A stretch of DNA of 64,000 nt from Pedobacter kyonggii (lineage in GTDB: Bacteria > Bacteroidota > Bacteroidia > Sphingobacteriales > Sphingobacteriaceae), in NCBI RefSeq assembly GCF_004310665.1, contig NZ_SIXF01000030.1:1-64000 (forward strand). Reading direction: 5' to 3'. The translations under genes were made by a program, and so were the position numbers. This document shows, in pieces, positions 9,284 through 17,141 of the stretch; positions within the stretch are counted from its first letter, which is position 1; the number at the start of each line of letters is the position of its first letter. The notes under the pieces are model-generated. The model saw nothing but the letters and a program-made list of their open reading frames with translations, had not been told where the DNA came from and made no database searches.

Positions 9284-9547
9284 ATGGTCATAGTACTAAT
9301 ATGCCTATTTTTTGCAAAGGAAGCACCGATGGCACGGAAAATTGAATGGTCTTTAAATGATGGAAAATGTAAAATGGATAGAATTAATTCTGCGGTAATC
9401 TGCGTTATCAGCGGGAAAAATTTTCAGCTAGGGGTTCCCGTGGATTTAAGAAGATAGACGCAGATTGTAGTTAATTTTTGCTTTGCCAAACTCTGCGTAT
9501 CTTTGCGTATCTCTCTCTGTGTGCTCTGCGGTAAAAGATAAAAGTCT
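9284..9547. repeat. Gene-free stretch with degenerate dispersed repeat
   Basis: No coding potential was seen. The segment 9385-9535 has phrases (TCTGCGGTAATCTGCGTTATC, ACGCAGATTGTAG, CTGCGTATCTTTGCGTATC) that recur in degenerate form in other intergenic regions of this window as ACCACAGAT/ATCTGTGGT units. I read it as decayed repeat sequence. Confidence 0.4.
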
Positions 9548-10456
9548 CTAAAGATGAAAAGTTCTCCCCTCTACAGCCAGCTCCGTATTTTCAAAAACAG
9601 ATTGTGCTTCTTCTAAAAGCATTTGTAAGGTTTTGTAACGTGAAGAAAAATGGCCGATAAGTAATTTCTTTACGCCATTAATTTTCGCTACCTCTCCTGC
9701 CTGTAAAGCGGTTGTATGATGTGTTTCTTTAGCCCTATCCAATAAATCATGCATAAAGGTAGCTTCGTGATATAAGGTGTCACAATCTTTTATGGCAGCA
9801 AAGTAACTTTCATCAAATAAGGTATCAGAACAATAGGCGTAACATCTTGGTGCATCTGCTTCTGTGGTATAATCTTCACTGCGTAAAATATCGCCATTTG
9901 GTAGTTCTACATCAATTCCCTTTTTTAAGGCCGTATAGTACGCCATAGGCACTTCATCAGTCTTATCCTTAATCAGTTTCCGTTGTCGTTTCTTCTGCTG
10001 AAAAATAAAGCCCGTTGTCGGGATACGGTGATTTAAAACAATAGTTTTAACGGTTAAATCACTATTCTCGAATATCTGTCTGGACTCGTCGGCTTCAATC
10101 GGGAAAAACTCAATTGGATACCTTAATACGGTATCAGAATATTTGAATTGAATCTCTAAAATTTCTAATAAAGGTTTGGGACCAAATATCTGCATGGGTT
10201 TTACCCTGCCGTTTAAATGCAAACTGGATAGCAAGCCTATTAAACCGAAATAATGATCGCCATGTAAATGGCTGATAAAGATATAATCGATGCGGGCAGC
10301 TTTAAGGCTGTACTTGGTCAATTGTTGTTGTGTGCCTTCACCACAATCGATTAAATAATATTTTTCGTTACAATTTAAAAGCTGTGCCGATGGGTTCCTG
10401 TTAAATACAGGAGTTGCAGAACTGCTTCCTAAAATTGTAACTTCAAATTTCATCAT
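9548..10456 (-). CDS. rnz: Ribonuclease Z
   Basis: A 302-residue metallo-beta-lactamase-fold endonuclease that trims tRNA 3' ends. Visible signatures: N-terminal TILGSSSATPVFNRNPSAQ, the zinc motif SHLHGDHYFG (HxHxDH, near 62-68), HRIPTTGF, CSDT and YHEATF, and a later GHFSSRY with the final histidine. Length and motifs match the short bacterial RNase Z. The start with two consecutive ATG codons at 10454-10456 is natural. It lies downstream of the STAS gene, separated by a terminator. Confidence 0.95.
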   Translation of the reverse strand: MMKFEVTILGSSSATPVFNRNPSAQLLNCNEKYYLIDCGEGTQQQLTKYSLKAARIDYIFISHLHGDHYFGLIGLLSSLHLNGRVKPMQIFGPKPLLEILEIQFKYSDTVLRYPIEFFPIEADESRQIFENSDLTVKTIVLNHRIPTTGFIFQQKKRQRKLIKDKTDEVPMAYYTALKKGIDVELPNGDILRSEDYTTEADAPRCYAYCSDTLFDESYFAAIKDCDTLYHEATFMHDLLDRAKETHHTTALQAGEVAKINGVKKLLIGHFSSRYKTLQMLLEEAQSVFENTELAVEGRTFHL

Positions 10457-10465
10457 GATAAGATA

Positions 10466-10500
10466 TAAAAAGCCTCGTAGATTTTTAGAAACTACGAGGC
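10466..10500 (-). terminator. Terminator after the STAS gene
   Basis: On the minus strand a 9-bp GC-rich stem (10500-10492 with 10480-10472) is followed by a T run, 23 bp after the STAS stop codon. Confidence 0.8.
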
Positions 10501-10522
10501 CGAAATGTTATTTAAATATTTG

Positions 10523-10900
10523 TTATTTAGCGCCTCTAAACTCTTTTTCCAACTCATCCATAAAGATAAAATCAGTTGCTTCCTCTATTGTATTAACAAA
10601 CGTTACGGATTGAAATATGTTTGATAATTCGATAATCGATGCCAGTTCATCATTAATTCCGGTTACAATAAATAACCCGCCTGCCGATTTGCAAAGCCTG
10701 TCGCCAACCAACAAGCAGCTTAAATCCTGCGCGTCGCTACACTCTGTAACATGACTTAAATCAACAATTATATTTTGGAATCCCTCAGCGTTAAGCAAAT
10801 AGAACTCTGATTTCAAACCTGGAGCATTATCGTTTGTAAACTTAGGCTCTTCTAACTTTAAGGTTACATATTTATCGTGTTTATCTACTGAAAATTTCAT
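10523..10900 (-). CDS. STAS-domain protein (anti-sigma factor antagonist-like)
   Basis: A 125-residue single-domain protein with STAS topology: an amphipathic N-terminal strand pair (MKFSVDKHDKYVTLKL), a central NIIVDLSHVTECSDAQDLSCLL segment at the loop where SpoIIAA-type antagonists carry a phosphorylatable Ser (here a CSD/S choice), and a second helix-strand repeat. Such proteins sense or relay partner-switching signals. No anti-sigma kinase lies nearby, so the role is unknown. Weak homologues in Bacteroidota often sit beside rnz, which is only a remembered impression. Confidence 0.75.
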   Translation of the reverse strand: MKFSVDKHDKYVTLKLEEPKFTNDNAPGLKSEFYLLNAEGFQNIIVDLSHVTECSDAQDLSCLLVGDRLCKSAGGLFIVTGINDELASIIELSNIFQSVTFVNTIEEATDFIFMDELEKEFRGAK

Positions 10901-10943
10901 TTCTCTAATCTTTATTTTACTAATGTATAAATTTCTTTCGAAT

Positions 10944-11888
10944 TTAAAGTGTTTCTAAAGCCTTTAAAACATTGGTTTCAATGCGGCTAGAAATGGCATC
11001 AGCATCAGCTTTTATAAAGGTCTCTCCTACAATCTGTTCGTAAAGTTCGATGTAACGTTCTGAAATTGAATTTACAATTTCAGGTGTCATTTCTGGCACA
11101 ACCTGACCATCTTTTCCCTGAAAACCATTGTCGATTAACCATTTTCTCACAAACTCTTTTGAAAGTTGTTTCTGTGGCTCATCTGCATTTTGGCGGTCCT
11201 GATATCCTTCTGCATAAAAATAGCGTGAAGAATCTGGTGTGTGTATTTCGTCGATCAAATAAATTACGCCATCAGCAGTGCCGAACTCGTATTTCGTATC
11301 TACTAAAATTAATCCGCTTTTAGCAGCAATCTCAGTTCCACGTTGATATAGTGCGTAAGTATATTCTTCTAATTTTTCATAGTCGGTTATAGAAACAATG
11401 CCTTTTGCTAAAATATCTTCTTTTGAAATGTCTTCATCATGCCCTACCGAAGCTTTTGTGGTTGGGGTAATAATGGGTTGAGGTAGTTTATCGTTTTCTT
11501 TTAATCCATCAGGTAAAGAAACACCACACACCGAGCGTTTTCCTGCGCTATATTCGCGCCACGCATGACCGGCTAAGTAACCTCTGATCACCATTTCTAC
11601 TTTAAAAGGCTCACAGATGCGGCCAATCGTAACCATTGGATCTGGCACATCTAAAACCCAGTTAGGAACGATATCCTGGGTAGCTGCTAAAAATTTAGCT
11701 GCAATTTGATTTAATACCTGTCCTTTAAATGGAATAGCTTCAGGTAATACTACATCAAAAGCAGAAATACGGTCTGATACCACCATAACCATAAATTTGT
11801 CAGCTATAGTGTATACATCGCGAACTTTACCTTTGTAAAAATTACTTTGATTTGGGAAATTGAAATGAGTTTCTTTTAGTGCTTTCAT
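10944..11888 (-). CDS. purC: Phosphoribosylaminoimidazole-succinocarboxamide synthase
   Basis: Condenses CAIR with aspartate in purine synthesis (SAICAR synthase). 314 residues, the longer variant typical of Bacteroidota and eukaryotes rather than the ~240-residue E. coli form. Signatures: YKGKVRDVY nucleotide loop at about 19-27, [24 protein letters not shown], and LVDTKYEFG. The ATG at 11888 is in place and the gene is preceded by repeat DNA (11910-12011), so it is probably transcribed from within or beyond that repeat. Confidence 0.96.
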   Translation of the reverse strand: MKALKETHFNFPNQSNFYKGKVRDVYTIADKFMVMVVSDRISAFDVVLPEAIPFKGQVLNQIAAKFLAATQDIVPNWVLDVPDPMVTIGRICEPFKVEMVIRGYLAGHAWREYSAGKRSVCGVSLPDGLKENDKLPQPIITPTTKASVGHDEDISKEDILAKGIVSITDYEKLEEYTYALYQRGTEIAAKSGLILVDTKYEFGTADGVIYLIDEIHTPDSSRYFYAEGYQDRQNADEPQKQLSKEFVRKWLIDNGFQGKDGQVVPEMTPEIVNSISERYIELYEQIVGETFIKADADAISSRIETNVLKALETL

Positions 11889-11909
11889 GAGGGGATAAAA
11901 ATAGGAAAA

Positions 11910-12011
11910 AAGTCCGAAAGTCCGAAGACCGGAGTCGGATGGTAAAAGTCGTAAAAAGCAAAAGCCCGAAGTTGTTCTCTTGTAAGACTTAAACTTCGGA
12001 CCTCGGACTTT
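11910..12011. repeat. Intergenic inverted repeat, AAGTCCGAAG family
   Basis: A segment between purC and phoH begins with AGTCCGAAAGTCCGAAG and ends with CTTCGGACCTCGGACTT, so its ends are imperfect inverted copies. A second member lies at 20451-20575. Confidence 0.6.
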
Positions 12012-12024
12012 TCTAACTTCTGAC

Positions 12025-12984
12025 TTACTGAATATCGCCGTAAGCTTTCAGGATATCTTTCACTAGTTTATGTCTTACCACATCTTCACCGCTTAAGTAA
12101 ATAATATCGATGCCTTTAATATCTTCTAAAATTCTTAAGCCGTTAAATAAACCCGACATCTGTTTTTTAGGTAAATCGATCTGTGTAACATCGCCAGTAA
12201 CAATAAATTTAGCCGTTGGCCCCATACGGGTTAAAAACATTTTTAACTGCATATCGGTGGCGTTTTGTGCCTCATCTAAAATTACGAAACAGTTATCTAA
12301 AGTACGTCCGCGCATAAATGCCAGTGGCGCAATTTCTATCGTACGGTTTTCGATGTAGAATTTCAATTTCTCCGCAGGGATCATATCATCCAAGGCATCG
12401 TAAAGTGGGCGTAAATATGGATCGATTTTTTCTTTTAAATCGCCAGGTAAGAAACCAAGGTTCTCCCCTGCTTCGACTGCCGGGCGGGTTAAAATAATCC
12501 TTTTAATTTCTTTATTCTTTAATGCCCTTACAGCCAAAGCTACGGCAGTATATGTTTTTCCTGTTCCAGCGGGGCCAATGGCAAATAGGATGTCATTTTT
12601 AGCAATACTGCTTACCATTTTGCGCTGATTTGCAGTTCTTGCCTTAACCAAAAGGCCGTTTGTACCAAAAACAATTACCTCTCCACCGCCTCCGGTAGGT
12701 TGTTCTACATCTTTTTTTACTACACCGGCTGCTTTTGCACCCAGTATAGATTCTACGTCGTTATTGGTAAGTGAGCTATATTTTTCGAGGTGTGCAATAA
12801 GCTGGTTAAACTTATCCTCGAAAGTCTTAAGTTCCTGTTCATCACCGAGAACCTTAACATCACTACCTCTCGCTACCAGTTTCAACTTCGCGAAAGCACC
12901 TTTAATCATTTCGTAATTCTCGTTATTCGGCCCCCAAAAGTGAGCAGGATTTACGGTATCCAGAGTTAATTTTAATTCGTTCAA
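12025..12984 (-). CDS. PhoH-family ATPase
   Basis: A 319-residue PhoH-like protein: N-terminal KH-like region (about 1-100), then a P-loop ATPase domain with Walker [12 protein letters not shown] (about 137-147) and Walker [11 protein letters not shown] (about 233-242), followed by the sensor motif [10 protein letters not shown]. The family is cytosolic and linked to RNA metabolism, next to YbeY in many bacteria; here it is divergent from a SAM hydrolase gene. Length is typical. Confidence 0.93.
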   Translation of the reverse strand: MNELKLTLDTVNPAHFWGPNNENYEMIKGAFAKLKLVARGSDVKVLGDEQELKTFEDKFNQLIAHLEKYSSLTNNDVESILGAKAAGVVKKDVEQPTGGGGEVIVFGTNGLLVKARTANQRKMVSSIAKNDILFAIGPAGTGKTYTAVALAVRALKNKEIKRIILTRPAVEAGENLGFLPGDLKEKIDPYLRPLYDALDDMIPAEKLKFYIENRTIEIAPLAFMRGRTLDNCFVILDEAQNATDMQLKMFLTRMGPTAKFIVTGDVTQIDLPKKQMSGLFNGLRILEDIKGIDIIYLSGEDVVRHKLVKDILKAYGDIQ

Positions 12985-13087
12985 ACTGTAGTATTTTAAA
13001 AAGTTATCGGGGTATATTAATTAAAATTTGAATATTTGCAGACGCTTAGGCCCGTACACAAGAATAAGCAATAATAATGAATTTTTA

Positions 13088-13867
13088 ATGGGGATAATTA
13101 CTTTAACAACAGATTTAGGTTCAAAAGATTTTTACCAGAGTGCCCTTAAAGGTAGTCTGTTGAGTCTTATGCCTAATGTTAATTTAGTTGATATTACCCA
13201 TGAGGTTCCATCATTCAATATTTCGTACGCAGCCTTCGTGCTAAAAAACGCTTATCCTTACTTTCCGAAGAATACGGTGCACTTAATCGGTATCGATTCT
13301 GTATACAGCGAAAACACCAAATATATTGCTGTAAAGCACCGTGATCACTTTTTTGTAGGGGCGGATAATGGTATTTTCTCTCTTCTTTTTGACGATGTTC
13401 CGGAAGATGTAGTAGAGCTGAACATTATGCAGGATTTGAAATATCTACACTTCCCTTTGGTTGATATTTTTGTTAAGGCAGCCACGCATTTGGCCAAAGG
13501 TGGCAAACTGAAAGACATCGGTTTACCTGTAGCAGAGATTGAACAGAAGATGCTTTTGCATCCTGTGATTGAACGAGATGTGATCCGTGGTAGTGTGGTG
13601 TATATCGATACTTTTTGCAATGTAATCACCAACATTACTAAAGATCTTTTTACCAAAATACAGAAGAACAGGGACTTTACTTTATACTTTAGAAAAAGCG
13701 AAACCATTACGCAATTAAGCTGGCATTACAATGAAGTGCAGGAAGGTGAAAAACTTTGCCTGTTCGGGATTAGTAACCACTTGGAAATTGCGATTAATAA
13801 AGGTAAAGCAAGTGGTTTATTAGGTTTGCATTTAGGTGATATTGTAAGGGTGGAGTTTCATCCTTAG
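13088..13867 (+). CDS. SAM hydrolase / SAM-hydroxide adenosyltransferase (DUF62)
   Basis: A 259-residue protein of the S-adenosylmethionine hydroxide adenosyltransferase family, which splits SAM to adenosine and methionine. Visible: the N-terminal ITLTTDLGSKDFY, VDITHEVP, FVGADNGIFSLL, and a C-terminal domain with VYIDTFCNVITNI. The start at 13088 is preferred: it begins right before the family's N-terminal strand, whereas the upstream in-frame TTG at 13028 adds 20 unrelated residues. Divergent from phoH. Confidence 0.88.
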   Translation: MGIITLTTDLGSKDFYQSALKGSLLSLMPNVNLVDITHEVPSFNISYAAFVLKNAYPYFPKNTVHLIGIDSVYSENTKYIAVKHRDHFFVGADNGIFSLLFDDVPEDVVELNIMQDLKYLHFPLVDIFVKAATHLAKGGKLKDIGLPVAEIEQKMLLHPVIERDVIRGSVVYIDTFCNVITNITKDLFTKIQKNRDFTLYFRKSETITQLSWHYNEVQEGEKLCLFGISNHLEIAINKGKASGLLGLHLGDIVRVEFHP

Positions 13868-14048
13868 GAAAGTTCAGTAGTTCATTGGCTCAATGGTTTA
13901 TTTGTCTCGATGATTAAACAAACTAAAGCTATCTTCGTTTGTTCTCAATAGCAAAAGCAGAATAGTCACTTTGCAAACCAATGAACTTATGGCTAATGAA
14001 CCAATAAACTGGTCCAAACAACTTCCACCCTTTTCACGTTTATACCGC

Positions 14049-14573
14049 ATGAAGAAATATTTTTATCTGCTTATTATTCTATTGCTGAATCTGCAAGCCT
14101 TTGCACAGCAAGATACCGCTGCCTATGCTGCACAGCGTGCTAAAGTAAATTCATTACTTGTAGAAAGAAGTGCCAAGTTTGGTCAGTATGATGAAAGTTT
14201 AAATCAACGAACTGGAATATTCGGCTGGCAAACCAAACGTGATATTAAAAATTCCAATGAAATTCTTCGTCAGGTAGTTTTAACCGATAACAACATCTTC
14301 AAAGAGCTGAAAGTATTAATGGATTATAAAGATTTGCAGAACCAGCAGAAAGTAGCTGTGGCGGATAATTCTCAGGAGCGAATGGAACGTTATATGCAAA
14401 CCATTAAAAAACTACAGGATCAGAATGCTCAACTCAAAGAAGATTTAGAGAAAAAGAATAAAGGAGGTTTATCAACCTATATCATCGTCTTTTTGATTTT
14501 AGTGATGGCAGGTGGATTTTATTTCTTTAGTAAAAAACTTCAGGAGTATAGAGCAGCTAAGATCACCTCTTAA
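14049..14573 (+). CDS. Membrane-anchored coiled-coil protein
   Basis: A 174-residue protein, no family recognised. The true start is probably the ATG at 14049, which gives a signal peptide (MKKYFYLLIILLLNLQAFAQ); an earlier in-frame ATG at 13971 would add 26 polar residues. After the signal come a Gln/Ala-rich helix, a predicted coiled coil (about 115-145, ERMERYMQTIKKLQDQNAQL...) and one C-terminal membrane helix (about 150-168, STYIIVFLILVMAGGFYFF). It probably faces the periplasm with a C-terminal anchor. It follows the SAM hydrolase gene by 181 bp. Confidence 0.75.
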   Translation: MKKYFYLLIILLLNLQAFAQQDTAAYAAQRAKVNSLLVERSAKFGQYDESLNQRTGIFGWQTKRDIKNSNEILRQVVLTDNNIFKELKVLMDYKDLQNQQKVAVADNSQERMERYMQTIKKLQDQNAQLKEDLEKKNKGGLSTYIIVFLILVMAGGFYFFSKKLQEYRAAKITS

Positions 14574-14626
14574 AATTACAATTAGGTATTAGCAGCTTCG
14601 TAATCACTAAAAGCAATAGATAAATT

Positions 14627-14773
14627 ATGAAAAAAGGACTGTTTAAAATCTTGGTGAAGATAAATAAAACGCTTTTACCAAGTTTGTATAAAAAGGATCC
14701 GAATAAGCTTACTACTTTTCAGAAGGCGATTTTGGGTTTCCGCTATTGGGTACTAACGAATGCGTTAGATTAA
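14627..14773 (+). CDS. 48-residue conserved-type small basic protein
   Basis: ATG at 14627 to TAA at 14773 encodes MKKGLFKILVKINKTLLPSL...FRYWVLTNALD. It is Lys-rich with an amphipathic N-terminus and a WVLTNALD end. Database entries of similar short proteins in Sphingobacteriales are, from memory, sometimes labelled SsrA-binding protein, but it lacks most of SmpB and I do not endorse that function. It lies 53 bp after the coiled-coil gene, and a palindrome (14780-14811) follows directly. Its short length kept it below normal gene-finding cut-offs. Confidence 0.6.
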   Translation: MKKGLFKILVKINKTLLPSLYKKDPNKLTTFQKAILGFRYWVLTNALD

Positions 14774-14779
14774 ATATAG

Positions 14780-14811
14780 AGACCTTATAGGTTTTAAAAC
14801 CTATAAGGTCT
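14780..14811. repeat. 32-bp perfect palindrome (GGTTTT/AAAACC family), copy 1
   Basis: AGACCTTATAGGTTTT followed directly by its reverse complement. Lies between the convergent 48-residue gene and serA, so it could also terminate transcription. Related copies at 17105-17135 and 46605-46637. Confidence 0.75.
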
Positions 14812-14822
14812 GGATTTATTTA

Positions 14823-15773
14823 TTATTTCTTAAAATGCTCAATAATCAACGTTGCCAATTCCGTACCAATACGTTCTTGTGCTTCGTTGGTTGATGCACC
14901 AATATGTGGTGTTAAAGAGATTTTTGGGTGAGTTAAAATTTCTGCCAATGGCGTAGGCTCGTTATCGAAAACATCTAAACCAGCGAAAGAAACTTTACCA
15001 GAATTTAATGCTTCAATTAAAGCTGGCTCATCAATTGTTCCACCGCGCGAACAGTTTACAATACCTACTCCGTTTTTCATTTTAGCAAATTCTTCTGCAC
15101 CTAAAATCGGTTTATCGGCAAATGGAGTATGTAAACTAAAGAAATCACTTCCTGTAATTACTTCGTCCAATGAAACCGTTTTAATTGGAATACTTACTGA
15201 TTTCCCACCTTGGAATTCTAAAGTGATTTCAGATTCTGAAGGATATAAATCGTAAGCCAAAACATTCATGCCTAATCCTAAAGCCACTTTTGCAGTAGCA
15301 CGACCGATACGCCCAAAACCGATAATACCGATGGTTTTACCGCTTAATTCGGTTCCTTTAGCATAAGCTTTTTTTAAGTTATTGAATTGAGTTGAACCTT
15401 CTACAGGCATTTTACGGTTAGCATCCTGTAAAAACCTGATACCCGTAAATAAGTGAGAAAATACCAATTCAGCAACTGATAATGAAGATGCAGCTGGTGT
15501 ATTTACTACATTAATGCCTTGACTGCGTGCATATTCTACATCGATATTATCCATGCCTACTCCACCTCTACCAATTAATTTGATATTGGGTACAGCATCA
15601 ATTAATTCTTTTCTAACTTTTGTAGCACTACGTACAGTAATGGCATCATAGTTTTTTAATGCTTCAGCTAATTTATCCTGAGGAACAGTTTCAGTATCAA
15701 CCTGGAAACCTGCTTTTTCTAATAATTCTTTTCCGATCGGATCAATCCCATCGTTTGCTAATATTTTAATCAT
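14823..15773 (-). CDS. serA: D-3-phosphoglycerate dehydrogenase, short form
   Basis: First enzyme of serine synthesis, oxidising 3-phosphoglycerate with NAD. 316 residues: a D-isomer 2-hydroxyacid dehydrogenase fold with the Rossmann motif GIIGFGRIGRAT (about 147-158), the active-site Arg region NCSRGGTIDE and C-terminal HIGAST with the catalytic His. There is no ACT or other regulatory domain, so serine feedback through ACT is absent. It lies 78 bp downstream of serC on the same strand, which supports the serine assignment over other hydroxyacid dehydrogenases. Confidence 0.92.
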   Translation of the reverse strand: MIKILANDGIDPIGKELLEKAGFQVDTETVPQDKLAEALKNYDAITVRSATKVRKELIDAVPNIKLIGRGGVGMDNIDVEYARSQGINVVNTPAASSLSVAELVFSHLFTGIRFLQDANRKMPVEGSTQFNNLKKAYAKGTELSGKTIGIIGFGRIGRATAKVALGLGMNVLAYDLYPSESEITLEFQGGKSVSIPIKTVSLDEVITGSDFFSLHTPFADKPILGAEEFAKMKNGVGIVNCSRGGTIDEPALIEALNSGKVSFAGLDVFDNEPTPLAEILTHPKISLTPHIGASTNEAQERIGTELATLIIEHFKK

Positions 15774-15780
15774 TGTTATT

Positions 15781-15848
15781 TATGATTACACAGATTTGAT
15801 TGATTACACCGATTAAATAATTGCAGTAATCATCTGTGGTTAAAATTT
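15781..15848. repeat. ATCTGTGGT-family dispersed repeat between serC and serA
   Basis: Holds ATTACACAGATTTGATTGATTAC and ends in CATCTGTGGTTAAAATTT. Related sequences occur at 27046-27113, 25287-25345 and 30265-30297. Confidence 0.45.
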
Positions 15849-15851
15849 AAA

Positions 15852-16925
15852 TTAATTTGCTTTTGCTTGTTGTTCTTCAAATACCTGCATGGCATCTACC
15901 AAAGCATGTACACTTGTAATTGGCAACGCATTATACATAGATGCACGGAAACCACCAACGCTTCTGTGCCCTTTAATACCCACAATACCTTGCTCTTCTG
16001 CATATTTCAAGAATGGTTTTTCCAATTCTGGATTTTCCATTACGAAACAGATGTTCATTCTAGAGCGATCTTCAACTGCACAAGTTCCTTTAAATAATGG
16101 ATTACGGTCGATCTCTCTGTAAAGTGCTTCAGCTTTTTGTTTGTTTTCCTTTTCAATCTCAGCAACACCACCTTTCGATTTTAACCAACGTAGATTTAAT
16201 AAAGCTACATAGATTGAGAAAACCGGAGGTGTATTGTACATCGAATCGTTATCGATATGCGATTGATAGTTCAACATAGATGGAATTTTACGGTCGATTT
16301 TTCCTAAAATTTCATTCTTAACAATAGCAATGGTTAAACCAGCAGGACCTACATTTTTTTGAGCACCGGCATAAATTAAATCGAATTTAGAAACATCGAT
16401 TACACGGCTCATAATATCAGAAGACATATCGCAAACAACAGGAATGTTAGTTTTAGGTACTTCGAAAAGCTCAGTTCCGTAAATGGTATTGTTTGAAGTA
16501 TAGTGGAAATAAGCACTATCAGCAGGAATTTCAAAATCCTTTGGAATGAATGTATAGTTCGCATCTTTAGACGAAGCAACTACATTCACATTACCGATAA
16601 ATTTAGCTTCTTTTAGTGCTTTGGTTGCCCAAACACCAGTGTCTAAATAACTTGCTGTTTGTCCATCGCCCAATAAATTCATTGGAACCATTGCAAACTG
16701 TAAACTTGCACCACCTTGTAAAAATAAAACGGAATAACCCGACGGCACATTTAATAATTCCTTTACCAACTTATCAGCTTCAGCAACAACTGCCTCAAAT
16801 TCGGTTGTTCTGTGCGAAATTTCTAAAATTGATAATCCATCGTTAAAATCTAAAACAGCCTGAGCTGCTTGTTTAAACACTTCTTGAGGTAAAATACAAG
16901 GGCCTGCGCCAAAATTATGCTTCAT
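15852..16925 (-). CDS. serC: Phosphoserine aminotransferase
   Basis: PLP enzyme converting 3-phosphohydroxypyruvate to phosphoserine. 357 residues with N-terminal [11 protein letters not shown], the PLP-lysine site [12 protein letters not shown] (about 188-199) and a C-terminal [15 protein letters not shown] phosphate-binding loop. Length and motifs match SerC. serA follows on the same strand; serC-serA is a common Bacteroidota operon for serine synthesis. Confidence 0.96.
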   Translation of the reverse strand: MKHNFGAGPCILPQEVFKQAAQAVLDFNDGLSILEISHRTTEFEAVVAEADKLVKELLNVPSGYSVLFLQGGASLQFAMVPMNLLGDGQTASYLDTGVWATKALKEAKFIGNVNVVASSKDANYTFIPKDFEIPADSAYFHYTSNNTIYGTELFEVPKTNIPVVCDMSSDIMSRVIDVSKFDLIYAGAQKNVGPAGLTIAIVKNEILGKIDRKIPSMLNYQSHIDNDSMYNTPPVFSIYVALLNLRWLKSKGGVAEIEKENKQKAEALYREIDRNPLFKGTCAVEDRSRMNICFVMENPELEKPFLKYAEEQGIVGIKGHRSVGGFRASMYNALPITSVHALVDAMQVFEEQQAKAN

Positions 16926-17104
16926 CTTATTATATAATGTTTTATGGGCGTAAATGTAAAATTTTTATAGCAGTTATGCCCATAAAATCGTATCATAAAA
17001 AATTAAATTTTGTTAAAAATCTCAACGAAATTGAGCCTTTTGTTGCAGTTTTTGCAAAAGAATTCATTAATCAGAAATACAAAAAGATGAAGAATGTCTT
17101 ATCA

Positions 17105-17135
17105 AACCTATCAGGTTTTTAAAACCTGATAGGTT
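17105..17135. repeat. Perfect palindrome, copy 2 of the GGTTTT/AAAACC family
   Basis: AACCTATCAGGTTTT, one T, then its exact reverse complement (15-bp arms). Lies just past the end of the minus-strand TonB receptor gene (stop at 17142), where it may act as its terminator. Confidence 0.75.
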
Positions 17136-17141
17136 AGTAGT

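Noticed and set aside
16937-17122. 61-codon plus-strand frame between serC and the TonB receptor gene
   Set aside because: Starts inside the serC upstream region, has no recognisable family and runs into the palindrome at 17105-17135; it is better explained as chance frame through A/T-rich intergenic sequence.
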